From the NCBI RefSeq assembly GCF_964355755.1, contig NC_092676.1, forward strand, positions 4,754,288 to 4,818,287: 64,000 nt of DNA, given 5' to 3'. A program made the translations under genes and the position numbers. This stretch comes from Antedon mediterranea (Eukaryota > Echinodermata > Crinoidea > Comatulida > Antedonidae). The notes beneath the pieces were generated by a model that ran no database searches, was not told the DNA's origin, and was given only the letters and a program-made list of their open reading frames with translations. Shown here in pieces: positions 11,797 to 22,515 of this stretch. Each line of letters opens with the position of its first letter. Within the stretch, counting starts at the first letter, position 1.

Positions 11797-12197
11797 CCTA
11801 CTTATCTTCATCATGAGCAAGATACCGGTTTTTATCTTTATCATGAGCAAGATACCGGTACTTATCTTCATCATGAGCAAGATACCGGTACTTATCTTCA
11901 TGATGAGCAAGATACCTTTACTTATCTTCATGATGAGCAAGATACCGGTACTTATCTTCATCATGAGCAACATACCGGTACTTATCTTCATCTTGAGCAA
12001 GATACTGGTATTTATCTTCATCATGAGCAACATACCAGTACTTATCTTCATCATGAGCAAGATACCGGTACTTATCTTCATCATGAGCAAGATACCGGTA
12101 CTTATCTTCATCATGAGCAACATACCGGTACTTATCTTCATTATGAGCAACATACCGGTACTTATCTTCATCATGAGCAAGATACCGGTATTTAACA
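11797..12197. repeat. 30-bp minisatellite, about 13 copies
   Basis: The unit is approximately ACTTATCTTCATCATGAGCA plus AGATACCGGT. Because 30 is divisible by 3, several frames on both strands stay open and mimic proteins (for example TYLHHEQDTG repeats). Variation between units is single-base (CAT/GAT, AAG/AAC) and shows no codon pattern. Confidence 0.95.
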
Positions 12198-12775
12198 ACA
12201 TCATGAGCAACACTGGTAACATTCTTCTGAGCAAAAAACCGTTTAACTATCTTATTTAATGAGCAGCATACAGGACCTTACTTCACCATCAACATAATTT
12301 CCAGTGTATCAACAAAAACGTCATTGTATCATTGTACTTTTCTTCTTCGTCATCATCATCATCATCTACTTCTTGTTCTTCAACAGCATAATCGTAATTG
12401 TGTCGTCAACAATGTATCCAACGTTTCAAAGTTCAAACAATTTCAACTTTCCTTATTAATTACATAATACAGTAGTCATCGCTTGGTACGGACTTTTATT
12501 GTTAAAAATGTTAAGATAAGATGCCAAACCACAGTATAATCTCCCTTAATTCCAGTCGGATGCAATTTGCTTACCCATAGATTTGATTGCTATTTTTGTG
12601 TAGTGCCTTGTTCAATTTTGGCCTACAACAATGATTATTATTAGAGCAAGGGTCATAGGACGCCAACCGTGTCCCTGATCTGCAAGTCCTTATACTATCG
12701 TACGGTAAATAGTGGATTTATTGTTAAATGAAATTCATGTGTTCGATTAGGATATGATATCATCGCTGGTAGAAC
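12198..12775. other. Intergenic stretch upstream of the Kazal gene
   Basis: It contains a short CAT/TCA simple repeat at 12349-12366 and otherwise nothing I can identify. It should include the upstream control region of the Kazal gene. Confidence 0.4.
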
Positions 12776-12776
12776 C

Positions 12777-12860
12777 TATTTAAGAGCAAACATTGCAGAC
12801 TTTGATTATTATTTCAGTTTTTAACTTCACATTTTATAACCGCACCACCTGAACCACAAG
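12777..12860 (+). promoter_or_regulatory. Putative TATA element and 5' UTR exon of the Kazal gene
   Basis: A TATA-like TATTTAAG at 12777-12784 lies about 75 bases before a good donor (CACAAG then GTAGGC, exon end 12860). The coding exon at 13434 is preceded by acceptor-like sites (TTTTCCAAG ending 13425, and AGCAG ending 13432). A short untranslated first exon spliced to the coding exon is the simplest reading. It is unproven. Confidence 0.45.
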
Positions 12861-13433
12861 GTAGGCCCTATGTTTCTTCTTATTAGTGTGTTATTCATTT
12901 TTAATAATTTTATACAACTTTTGATATGTTTGAAGAAGATATTAGACCGTGTTACACATTACACATTCGCATTAAAAAAATTATTTTAAATATAAGTTGC
13001 GTTAGATTCTATGTAGGCCTATAATATGTTTTGAGTGAATTGGGAGATGAACATTTTAGCTTCAGGACGTCAGCATATTTCCTATTGTTTTTTATTCTAC
13101 ATACATTTTTATGATGAATGAATACGCTTCGGGAAATATATATTCCTTCGAGTAAAATATCATTCCTTCGTGGATGTCAATCTTATATTTTACCTCTAAG
13201 CAGACAATATCTGTATAATATTGTCATCTTCAATACAGTATTAAAACTATTTTTATTGTTTTTTATTCTGCATAAACGTTTATTGTGAATGAATATTAAA
13301 ACTTAGCCTAAATACTGATTTGTTTTTATTACTATTATATATTTGATAAGGATTACTGGTAATTCATGCTCTGTATTATATCTCATTTCTTCTATCTTAT
13401 TTGTTTTTTAAATTTCTTTTCCAAGATAGCAGC

Positions 13434-15549
13434 ATGAAGTTCGTTGGTCTTGTTTGTCTCCTGTTACTGGCTGTTGCCGTGAAACCATTCTCAGCTGGCC
13501 GAGGCAATAAATATCGAAAATCGAAACACAGCAGTAATCCAGCAATAACTTATTATCCTAGACCAGGCTACCAGGGCTTCAAGTGCTCGGATACTGTGTA
13601 TTATGTTTGTGGAAACGATGGCCAAACATATCGTAATATGTGCGAGTTGATGAAGGCGATGTGTACATCCACTTGTCTAAAATTCGCTTACCATGGAAGG
13701 TGTACAAAAACTGGTAAGTTAACTTTACTAACGGTTGGTTTCCACTAGGACGCAACGCAAGGACATAAGCCGCAAAATAATGCTTGGTTCCCACTACGCA
13801 ACACAAGGACGTAACACAACGTAAGTTAGTTGACCAATCACAAGCGATGAATACAAAAACTGTCGCTTGTCATTGGTCAACACGCTTGCGTTGCGTTTTC
13901 GTCCTTGCGTTACGTCCTAGTGGGAAAACAACCAAGCATGAGTGAATTGACAAATCACAAGCGACAGCGAATAATCCATCTTATTTGATTGGCCAATTTT
14001 CTTGCGTTGCGGCATACGTCATTGCGTTGCGTCCTAGTGGGAAGCAAGCTTAAACCAGAACAGTTTTGCCGATGCTTTTGTACGTTTAGTGATTTCTCGA
14101 CCGTACTTTTGAAAATGCGTTTCTACCCGAACACAAGATGTCTAGTTGTCGTATTCACCAATCACACCTGAATGAGTTATTTCCTTTAAAACACTCAAGT
14201 CAACTTAACTGACTTAAGTCAATAAATATTTGAGATTTGTTGTGGTAATAATCGAGATAGGACTTTTAAATTTAAGATTTGTTTTTTATATTTCAATTTT
14301 TGTTTACAATGGAGTTAAGTTGTGGTTTGGTGGTTATGATGCTTGCTATCAATCCAAGGGTCCTGGGTTCAAATCCTGTCATATGTCAGGATTTTTTCTA
14401 ATGAAAATTTAGAACTCCACTTCTAAAGACTTGTAAAAAGACTTTGCTTATGTAGAGTATCTTGTGTATATGTTTGTCTTGTGAACGGGATTGCCACCTT
14501 TTAGAAGGACAGTGAATGATTTCGCTTATGGTTATCCTTGGCAATTTGCCTAATATAAACAAACAATAATAATATTTATAATGTTATATTGATATTACCA
14601 CAGGTCCTCGTGGATGCGCCAGATGCTCGAGCTATTATTACTGGCATACTTACCACAAAGTATGTGGCACCGACGGAGTTACTTACAATAGCAAATGCGA
14701 GTTGTGTCGTCAGAAGTGTTTGACTGGAAATGGTGAGCTAGATGTGAATTACAAGGGAGAGTGTGAAACAGTACAGACGCCACCAAATGGTAAATAAATA
14801 AAAAATAATATGTTTATATAATCAATTTTTTAATATTAGTAATACATTTTTTACAACAATTAATTATTCTCTTTAATGTCAAGATTAGTATTTGCGTTAT
14901 CGGTTCATTAATTATTGCATTGTTTTTTGTAAGATGTTTGTTGCTTGACAATAGATGTTTTTTTAAGTTTATAAATTGTTTTCAATTCAAAGGTACTGAC
15001 TTGCATTTAATTTGTTAAATTTGCTAAAATGTAGACATTGTTTCTGCAATTTGCCAAAGTTTGTCATGGCCTACAAAGCTGTCTACACCATCAAACTTTA
15101 TGTGAAAGTAAAAATGTAATGTGTCCATACGGACATGATGATGTCATATCACTACCATATTTAAGCATATCACTACCATATTTTGGCATATCACAACCAT
15201 ATTATAGCACATCACATCATTTTTTGTCAAAGTAGTCTAATAGTATAGACAGAGCTTTACAAACTCAAAGAAACAAAAGTGTACTTCTGAAAGTGACACT
15301 TAATTTATTTTGCTGTTTCTTCTAGAAGTTCTAACAACCACTGCTGACCCTACTACTATCAATCCAACGACAGATTCCGTGACGACACCGTGTCGTACTG
15401 AGTGTCCATTGGAGGATGATCCTGTGTGCGGAAGCGATGACGTAACGTATCCAAGTCCGTGTATTCTCTTTGCCGTTAGATGCACGACGGGTAATACGAA
15501 CTTGACGATTGCTAACGAGGGACCGTGCATCACCCGTGGGGATGTCTAA
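13434..15549 (+). CDS. Secreted three-domain Kazal-type serine protease inhibitor
   Basis: Three coding exons join in phase 1: 13434-13713, 14604-14789 and 15326-15549 (stop TAA), giving 229 residues. The start ATG opens a clear signal peptide (MKFVGLVCLLLLAVAV). Each exon supplies one Kazal domain. The first has VCGNDGQTYRNMC, the second VCGTDGVTYNSKC, and the third VCGSDDVTYPSPC, where the usual Gly is Asp. A Thr-rich linker (about 15345-15390), probably O-glycosylated, precedes the third. Kazal domains block serine proteases by presenting a rigid loop; the target cannot be predicted. Several AATAAA motifs lie at 15617-15690. Domain 2 has extra cysteines near its start (GCARC), so disulphide pairing may differ. 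One exon per domain with phase-1 borders is the usual layout for secreted modular proteins. Confidence 0.9.
13731..14053. mobile_element. MITE family B, one copy nested in another
   Basis: The outer copy runs from TTGGTTTCCACTAGGACGCA (about 13735) to GACGCAACG...CTAGTGGGAAGCAA (about 14050). It is interrupted by a second copy from about 13781 to 13938 with the same inverted ends. Both lie in intron 1 of the Kazal gene. Confidence 0.8.
14311..14487 (+). mobile_element. tRNA-derived SINE, family 1, 3'-truncated copy
   Basis: It matches the family seen at 3236-3478. It has the A-box-like TGGTTTGGTGG and B-box-like GGTTCAAATCC, and the body continues to TATATGTTTGTCTTGTGA. The 3' part present in the other copies (the GGGACCCTCAGAGG side) is missing. 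Confidence 0.7.
15075..15258. mobile_element. MITE family A copy 3
   Basis: It has the ends GTCTACACCATCAAACTTTA and TAATAGTATAGACAGAGC. The ATATTTAAGCATATCACTAC-type internal segment is present three times. It lies in intron 2 of the Kazal gene. Confidence 0.85.
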
Positions 15550-16576
15550 AGAAACTGCAGTACTACTAACTAAACTACTATTATGCTGGAGAAAAGTGAA
15601 TGACTAAAGAGGTACAAAATAAAACGACATGCGAATCGAGCCTCAATTGTTGCTGTTAAATATTCAAAACTGTTTTTAATATTAAAAATAAAAATGTAAT
15701 TTATAGGTCCATGGTTGAATCAAGGTAATCTAACAACAAGATGATGATTTCTGGAGATCAAAGGTTTATCTGTGACTGCGACGCGATCAGCCTTCCCACG
15801 CCCCTTAACAGGCACCGCGCGCCGCGGCGAATACATAGTACAGTATTCTTGGTATTTGTCGCAGCCAGACATAAGATCAAAGTCTGTTACGAGTTCCTAT
15901 CTTGTCAAGGCCAGCTCAATGTCCTGTTGTTAGATTGCATTGGTCGAATGATGTTTGTAACGCGTTGTTTAGTTAGTACTTAGATTTTCCGTAGTTAAAT
16001 TAGTTTGGTGGATTGTTATCACAATATCTTATTTGTATGTTTGGTGTAGATATAGATAGACTCGGGGAAACCATGTCAATATTTTGGTTAGGCCTATAAC
16101 TTTAAAATGTTTTGAAAATAATAAAGTAAAATGTCATAGGGGGAGAAATGTCGTACACATCATGGTTAGTTCGCCGCGGCGTTTTGTTAAGTGCGACTGC
16201 TGCACCATTAAAGGCACAACGGCATTGTTACGTAATTAAAACGTAAATCTGACGTTGCGAATAAAAGATATTTTATGCATAGACATTCACAACACCTGTG
16301 TATTATGGCTGTTATTTTTGTGCGTTAGCCTCTTAAATCTTTGGCGTGTAGGGCCTAAGATACGTCCAATATATAATATGACAACTGTGGCGAAGCTAGG
16401 ATAAGACCGGCTTCATCGAGTTCTTTTAGGCGTAAAGGTAATTTATTACTATTATAAAATATGAGTAATTATAGATTTATCATATCGCCAAAGATAACCT
16501 AAGGCTTATCAGTCATACGTGTATTGTATTTATTTGGATACCGCTCTAAATCTGGCCGGTCAAGTAAAACCTCAAA
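15550..16576 (+). other. 3' side of the Kazal gene and intergenic stretch
   Basis: AATAAA signals follow the Kazal stop. At 16148-16231 an ATG opens 28 codons (starting MSYTSWLVRRGVLL) up to a weak GTAATT donor. It looks like a mitochondrial presequence but ends in phase 0, so it does not fit the androglobin exon at 35084. I do not call it a gene. Confidence 0.3.
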
Positions 16577-16659
16577 ATGACCAACAAGGAAGGTGGCTCG
16601 GAGGAAAAGAGGCCCGTGTCATCTTACAGATACCATAAGCCTAGGCTGTCTTTTCAAGC
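16577..16659 (+). CDS. ADGB: Candidate alternative first exon 1 of androglobin
   Basis: An ATG opens 27 codons (MTNKEGGSEEKRPVSSY, then a basic stretch with KPRLSFQ) up to a strong GTAAGT donor at 16660. The segment ends in phase 2 (GC), so joining to the shared exon at 35084 (first base A) gives an Ala codon and keeps frame. No acceptor of matching phase is obvious upstream, as expected for a first exon. The 18-kb distance and the lack of transcript data are the main weaknesses. It could instead start an unrelated transcript. Confidence 0.5.
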
Positions 16660-17838
16660 GTAAGTTTTATTTTATTTTATACTATCGGCATTGTATGGTC
16701 TAACGTTACCAATAGGTTTAGGCCTATATTATTAGGTAGTTGAAATGAAGATCAAACATGGTGTTTATACCAAAACTAAACTATTGAAACTGCATGAATA
16801 TCCTTAAATATACCGAGTTCAACTGATTCATAATTCAGTTATCGTTCAGACACTGAAGATAAAATAGGACTCAGTCAAAAAGTCTACTAAGTACTATTGT
16901 AAATCTGCTGCAAAGTTGCCAGAAGAGACGGCGAATGGGGAATGCATCGTACTTCGAATAAAACTAAACCTGTCTAGGTATTTTCTATACTGTTAGAGTA
17001 CTGGAAATATAAAAATATAAATTGGATTTATAAACACGTGTAATACAATTTTGAACGTTTTTGTTGTATTCGATCATTCTCTATGTTCTTCTCACGTGAA
17101 GTGGAAAAGGACAACATCGTTTCAAAATATTATCAATAATGCCAATTAAAATGTCAACGATCAAAGTGACAAACATGGTAACGGAAATTAACGTTTTCTC
17201 ACCAGGTGACATATATATTTATAGTCTAATTGATATTAAAAAGACATTGTTTAACAAAACCGTCTGTCCATGATTTCGCCGGAAATTCGATGGCAGGATT
17301 TAGTACAATTAACTATGAGCCGCACCTCAAGAAATCGATTCGGCGAAATTATTGAAATGTATTTAGATTGAGCTTGAGGAAATGATTGAACCGACTAGAA
17401 AATAGGTCTGAACTCAAGTTAATGAATAGTAATAAGGACGTCATTGAACGCGCGCGTCTGAAATACAGACGGTAATGAGTACGGCGCGACTGAAATTCTA
17501 GGCTATCGACTTTGCTACTTGAATTCTCATCATGGTTGAATTGATTGACTAAGGGTTATTTGTATACCATCAACATAGGATATCATTACTGGAAATATTT
17601 TATGTTTAGTCGCCGAGACCATTAGGGCCCGAGTATGCCTGGTTCCAAAGTTTAACATTAATTGGACATTCATGCGTTCAAATAATTGTGTTGCTGAAAA
17701 AAATATTGTCAATTAAGAATAATCTTAACATCGGTCAATGGAATTGTATAAAGATTTGTACAATAAAATGAATTTTAAGATAAACAGATGAGGATATTGC
17801 GTCTCATAGTTAGACGGTAATTATGGAACAGGTGAGAC

Positions 17839-18012
17839 ATTTTCCAAAAGGGAGCAAGTTTGTCAAATTAGTCAGGTAAGTAGGCTTATCAGATACATTA
17901 AACTAGCTGTATTTTACGTTAGAAATTTTCCAAAAGGGAGCAAGTTTGTCAAATTAGTTAGGTAAGTAAGCCTATAAGATCCATTAAACTAGCTGTATTT
18001 TACATGCACATA
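17839..18012. repeat. Tandem duplication, about 87-bp unit
   Basis: Two adjacent copies start at TTTTCCAAAAGGGAGCAAGT (17840 and 17927) and run to CTAGCTGTATTTTACG/A. They differ at a few positions. Confidence 0.9.
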
Positions 18013-18594
18013 ATGAACCAGATGTGTCCATTCAGAACAATATGACGATTTCCATATGAAATATTTTGGGCCGGCCCTACACAATTTCTCTCGTTTTTTG
18101 TTTTTGAACTTCTAGCCTATACCACGTTCGGTCATGATAACAGTACCGCTAAATAAATATCAGTTTTATACTACTACTAGTAGTTATAGGTCCATGGTTA
18201 GAGATAAAGGTCTATGCCTCTTTCTCAACAATGTGGGTATATTAACGATAAACATTGTGTTTGAGAGTGTTGATAAAATGAAAGTTAGATATTCTTATTG
18301 CTTGATTAATTAGGCCTAGTACAGTAATTTTATTTATTTATCACAGCAATACAAATGGCATTTTCTGACGTCGTCGGGGCTTGGCACCCGCCTTTTCGAC
18401 AGTCACTCAGTCTTTGTTTTTCTCTCCAATTTTCTGAGGCATCATCTGGAAGAAAATGTGAATACTATATCTAAAAATAATTGTTTTTATTCATACGAAT
18501 CCAAGCATCAAACTATTAAAAGTATTACTATTTAATAATGTTTTAATAACTTATCGTGCTTATAAATTATGTCTCATTTGAGGATTAGGGAGTG

Positions 18595-18730
18595 AAGTTG
18601 AAAGAATCTTGAGTTACAACCCTGGCACTAGTTCAGGATTGAATCCCAGCACTAGGTCAGAATTGAATCCCGGACCTTTGGATTGGAAGGCAAGCACGTT
18701 AACCACCGAGCTATAACAGCTTCACTACAT
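18595..18730 (-). mobile_element. tRNA-like SINE, family 2
   Basis: On the minus strand an A-box-like TAGCTCGGTGGTTAA is followed about 35 bases later by a B-box-like GGGATTCAATTC. Part of the B-box region is then duplicated (GGATTCAATCC). This resembles the head of a tRNA-derived SINE. No second copy is clear in the window. Confidence 0.5.
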
Positions 18731-19654
18731 GTTTCTTCTCTAACTATAATAATTGCAGTCAAATGTTTAATCGTCAATACAATTGGTATAGTAACATACC
18801 CCACTTGACCTTAAACACATGTCAATAATAATAGTCCAGTAAAATATCACCTTCACCATTGCATAACGTTAGTAGTCAACGAGATTCTCACCGTAGGTTC
18901 TAAACATTATGTAAAGATCATTTATTGATGTTGCGTCGCGTAAAAGTTGGGATTTGTAGAGAAAATGAAGTTTTTATACGCAGTTTTTGCTTCCTTTCGT
19001 CGTGGTTTGTTTTCATCGGAAAAAATGACGTCATGGGGCATAAGTGAATGACACGCCATTGTCGACATTTGCGTTCGTATTAAAAAGTGAATTTTAAATG
19101 TACGAATATGGTATTAATTATCTGTATTACATTGTATTATTATGTATCACATATATAACAAGTCATTTTGATAAAAAATAAGTCAAATAAATATGAAAAA
19201 CAAAGGAAAATTGTGATTTTTGCATGTCATCTGAAGTGACCTTCCATACAATGTGATAGCGCCCTCTATAAGTATTGATACACTCTCACTTCAAACTGCA
19301 AGCTTTTTGTTGTTATATTCATTCATTCAGAAATACAATTTAAGGAAGGAATCGAATCAAGGGCACATTATTACTTGGTTTATTATATATTTATGATGTT
19401 TTCCTCAAAAATAATTACTAGTATGTACATTTTGCGAATTGTAGATGTACCGGCGGTATGAAATTAAAAAAAGCTGTTTACGCGATCTGTAGCCTAACGA
19501 TATAATAATAATTATATGTATAAAATAATTGTTACTTTTTTCTGATAAATCAGTATGAATATGTTTACTTAGCGCTGCTTTAAGCACCCTATTAAAAAAG
19601 AAAAGAAACAAATTGATTTAAGCCTATTTTTTGTCACGTTTTCGGTAATTAATT

Positions 19655-20445
19655 GTCTTCTTCGCTCTCACTATCTGATTCGTCACTGTTCTCATCATCC
19701 GAGTTAAAGGAGTCGTTCTCAGCAATCGCTCGTTCAATTCTGTTGGAAGAATCTCGCTTTCACACCACAAAGGCCCCAGCAAATCGTTATCGCCAACGCA
19801 CCATCCGTTATTGTCTTGGGGTTTCGGCAACTCGTAAAATCGGTGTTAGTGCGAGCCTCCACAGATCCTGACTTGATAGTTCGATCATCGTGCGTTGTAT
19901 ATGTTGATGCAAGCATCTACGCGACGGTGGAAAGTTAGCTAATTTTTAAATCAATGTTTTTTTAACACTGATTATTCCGGGGTTTTTTTTCTTGCATTTC
20001 CTGCGAAAAAAGTCAAATCTAAGTTCATCGGTAGGCCTACGCCTTGCTTTCGAACGGAATCCATATAATAACAGGCACGTGAACTATTCCAGTTCCTGTC
20101 AGAAAACATTAACTCTTCTTCTCCTTTCCAACTTTCTCCTACTTTCTTGAAAACCTCTTCAAATTTTGGATATTTTTCGACAAGTTTAATGGCCTTTAAT
20201 TTTCCTTTTCCCTTGAAAGCGCTGGTCGTGCTGCACTTTGTGAACGCATGCAGCCCTAGAATGGCATTACATCGACTTGGGGTGATTTCAGTGGTGGCTA
20301 AACTGGTGAGATTGGTTATTCGTCGATTCCTGCCACTGCCTGTATCGAATAGGACTTTTGCAATAATGGACGCGTGACGAAACAAAATGTAACAATATAA
20401 AAAAAAAAAACATCGCTGTCTTATATGGATCCCGATCGAAAGCAA
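19655..20445 (-). pseudogene. Degenerate transposon-type gene fragment, left copy
   Basis: The minus-strand frame contains ILGLHAFTKCSTTSAFKGKG followed by an alpha-helical basic segment. This is typical of a large family of transposon-associated proteins in fish, corals and other animals, usually with an upstream PIN/XPG-like region. After one or more frameshifts it continues with NNGWCVGDNDLLGPL and ends in an acidic tail (SDDENSDESDSESEEDN). No N-terminal half is present. The function of the family is not established. It is probably part of a mobile element. Confidence 0.6.
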
Positions 20446-20762
20446 GGAGTACCGATGAACTTAGATTTTACTTTCTTCGCAGGAAATGCAAGGAAAAAGA
20501 CGGATAATCAGTGTTAAAAAACATTGATTTAGCTAACTTTCCACCGTCGCGTAGATACTTGCATCAACATATACGACGCACGATCGAACTATCAAGTCAT
20601 GATCTGGAAGCTCGCACTCTAACACCGATTTAAGAGTTGCCGAAACCCTAAGACAATAACGGATGGTGCGTTGGCGATAACGATTTGCTGGGGCCTCTTC
20701 CAACAGAATCGGATGATGAGAACAGTGACGAATCAGATAGTGAGAGCGAAGAAGACGATTAA
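20430..20762 (+). pseudogene. Degenerate transposon-type gene fragment, right inverted copy
   Basis: This is an inverted duplicate of the 3' part of the left fragment. It includes FHRRVDTCINIYDARSNYQV, a stop, then in another frame WCVGDNDLLGPLPTESDDEN and an acidic tail ending EEDD-stop. It is shorter than the left copy by about 60 bases before the acidic tail, so the arms have diverged since duplication. Confidence 0.6.
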
Positions 20763-21716
20763 TTACCGAAAACGTGACAAAAAGTAAGCTTAAATCAATT
20801 TGTTTCTTTTTTTTAAATATGGTGCTTAAAGCAGCGCTAAGTAAACATTATTATTCATACTGATTTATCAGAAAAAAGTAACAATTATTTTATACATATA
20901 ATTATTATATCGTTAGGCTACAGACCGCGTAAACAGCTTTTTTTAATTTCATACCGCCGGTACATCTACAATTCGCAAAATGTACATACTAGTAATTATT
21001 TTTGGGGAAAACATCATAAATATATAGTAAACCAAGTAATAATGCCCTTGATTCGATTCCTTCCTTAAATTGTATTTCTGAATGAATGAATTTATATAAC
21101 AACAAAAAGCTTGCAGTTTGAAGTGCGAGTGTATCAATACTTATAGAGGGCGCTATCACATTGTATGGAAGGTCACTTCAGATGACATGCAAAAATCACA
21201 ATTTTCTTTGTTTTTCATATTTATTTGACTTATTTTTTATCAAAATGACTTGTTATATATGCGATACATAATAATACAATGTAATACAGATAATTAATAC
21301 CATATTCGTACATTTAAAATTCACTTTTTAATACGAACGCAAATGTCGACAATGGCGTGTCATTCACTTATGCCCCATGACGTCATTTTTCGATGAAAAC
21401 AAACCACGACGAAAGGAAGCAAAAACTGCGTATAAAAACTTCATTTTCTCCACAAATCCCAACTTTTACGCGACGCAACATCAATAAATGATCTTTACAT
21501 AATGTTTAGAACCTACGGTGAGAATCTCGTTGACTACTAACGTTATGCAATGGTGAAGGTGATATTTTACTGGACTATAAACACTACTTTTTATCTTAAA
21601 CAAATATAAAAAATGATAAAAATGGTGTAAATCCACAGTGCAACAACGGTCGATGGGCGGAAATAGATTACCGGTACGTATATAATTCGTTTTTTTTTTA
21701 ACTATTACTAAATAAA

Positions 21717-21907
21717 ATGAAGTCTTCTAATGATATCGCCGAAAAGTCTGGAAAACACAAAATCAAGCGCAATGTAGAGACTCAGAAGAATACCCGAGAA
21801 TCGCAGACGGCAATCAACTTGGTAGCGGATCAACGACAACGAGCTTCGAGTGTAGGATCAGGAATGGGCAACTTGATGCCTGTTCTGACCACAAATATGC
21901 GACTTAG
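21717..21907 (+). CDS. ADGB: Candidate alternative first exon 2 of androglobin
   Basis: An ATG opens 63 codons (MKSSNDIAEKSGKHKIKRN, later QRQRASSVGSGMG) and ends ...NMRL + AG at a GTAGGT donor (21908). Reading through the donor hits a stop at once. The phase is 2, so AG + A from 35084 makes Arg. A TATATAA lies at 21679-21685, about 32 bases before the ATG. The peptide is basic and Ser-rich, like the other candidates, with no known domain. It begins about 140 bases beyond the palindromic element. Confidence 0.55.
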
Positions 21908-21969
21908 GTAGGTGATAAAATCATGGTGTAATATATTAGGCCTACTCCATGCTAAAATCATGTCAATAG

Positions 21970-22515
21970 GATATGGTGTAGGGGGATTTGTTCGCGACGC
22001 TACCACCCTTTACACATGCCTTCTCCTGTCTCTGACGGTGATCCATTCCAGTACAAACGATCTTTTGAGTGTAGGCTAATCTTGATGTTTTGTTTGTATT
22101 ACGGTCGATGAAAGTGTTCGGGTTTTGGGATTAGGTGCAGGCGACGACAATTACTGAAGAAAACGAGGGTATTGTATAGGGATGTGTAGGAGGATTTGTT
22201 CGCGACGCTACCACCCACACATGCCTTCTCCTGTCTCTCTGACGGTCCATTCCAATACAAACGATGTTTGTTTGTCTTACGGTCGATAAAAGTGTTCGGG
22301 TTTTGGGATTAGGTGCAGGCGACGACAATTACTGAAGAAAACGAGGGTATTGTATAGTGATGTGTATGAGGATTTGTTCGCGACTCTACCACCTGCCTTC
22401 TATAGTCTCCGACTGTCCATTCCATAAAATCTAGACGATCTGTTTTTGTATTGGGTCGATGAAAATGTTTTGAGATTATTTTTAGGAGAACTGGAGAAAA
22501 CGAGGGTACTGTATA
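21970..22515. repeat. Imperfect tandem repeats of about 175-210 bp
   Basis: The segment GGATTTGTTCGCGACGCTAC occurs near 21981, 22191 and 22369. TGTTCGGGTTTTGGGATTAG occurs twice (about 22113 and 22292), with a diverged third version. The repeats follow directly after candidate first exon 2. Confidence 0.75.

Larger units (their letters stand above)
18834..21575. mobile_element. 2.7-kb near-palindromic (foldback) element
   Basis: The left arm (18834 to about 20070) is an inverted copy of the right arm (about 20415 to 21575). The termini are GTCCAGTAAAATATCACCTT and its reverse complement. Flanking TA dinucleotides fit a TA target duplication but are too short to be conclusive. Arms pair along their full length with small indels. 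A central 350-base spacer is present once. Each arm carries the inverted 3' end of the same gene (see 19655-20445 and 20430-20762), read outward from the centre. The outer 0.8 kb of each arm is non-coding and AT-rich. Confidence 0.85.

Noticed and set aside
11797-12197. CRISPR-like array
   Set aside because: Units are contiguous with no unique spacers, and the DNA is eukaryotic with spliced genes.
11659-12259. Open frames of 158-191 codons with TYLHHEQDTG or MMKISTG repeats
   Set aside because: These come from the 30-base minisatellite, open on both strands and in several frames at once.
14330-14400. A functional tRNA gene
   Set aside because: The A and B boxes are present but the cloverleaf cannot be completed, and the same sequence recurs as a SINE.
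15300-15533. 77-codon minus-strand frame opposite the third Kazal exon
   Set aside because: It is antisense to a clear coding exon, with no motif of its own.
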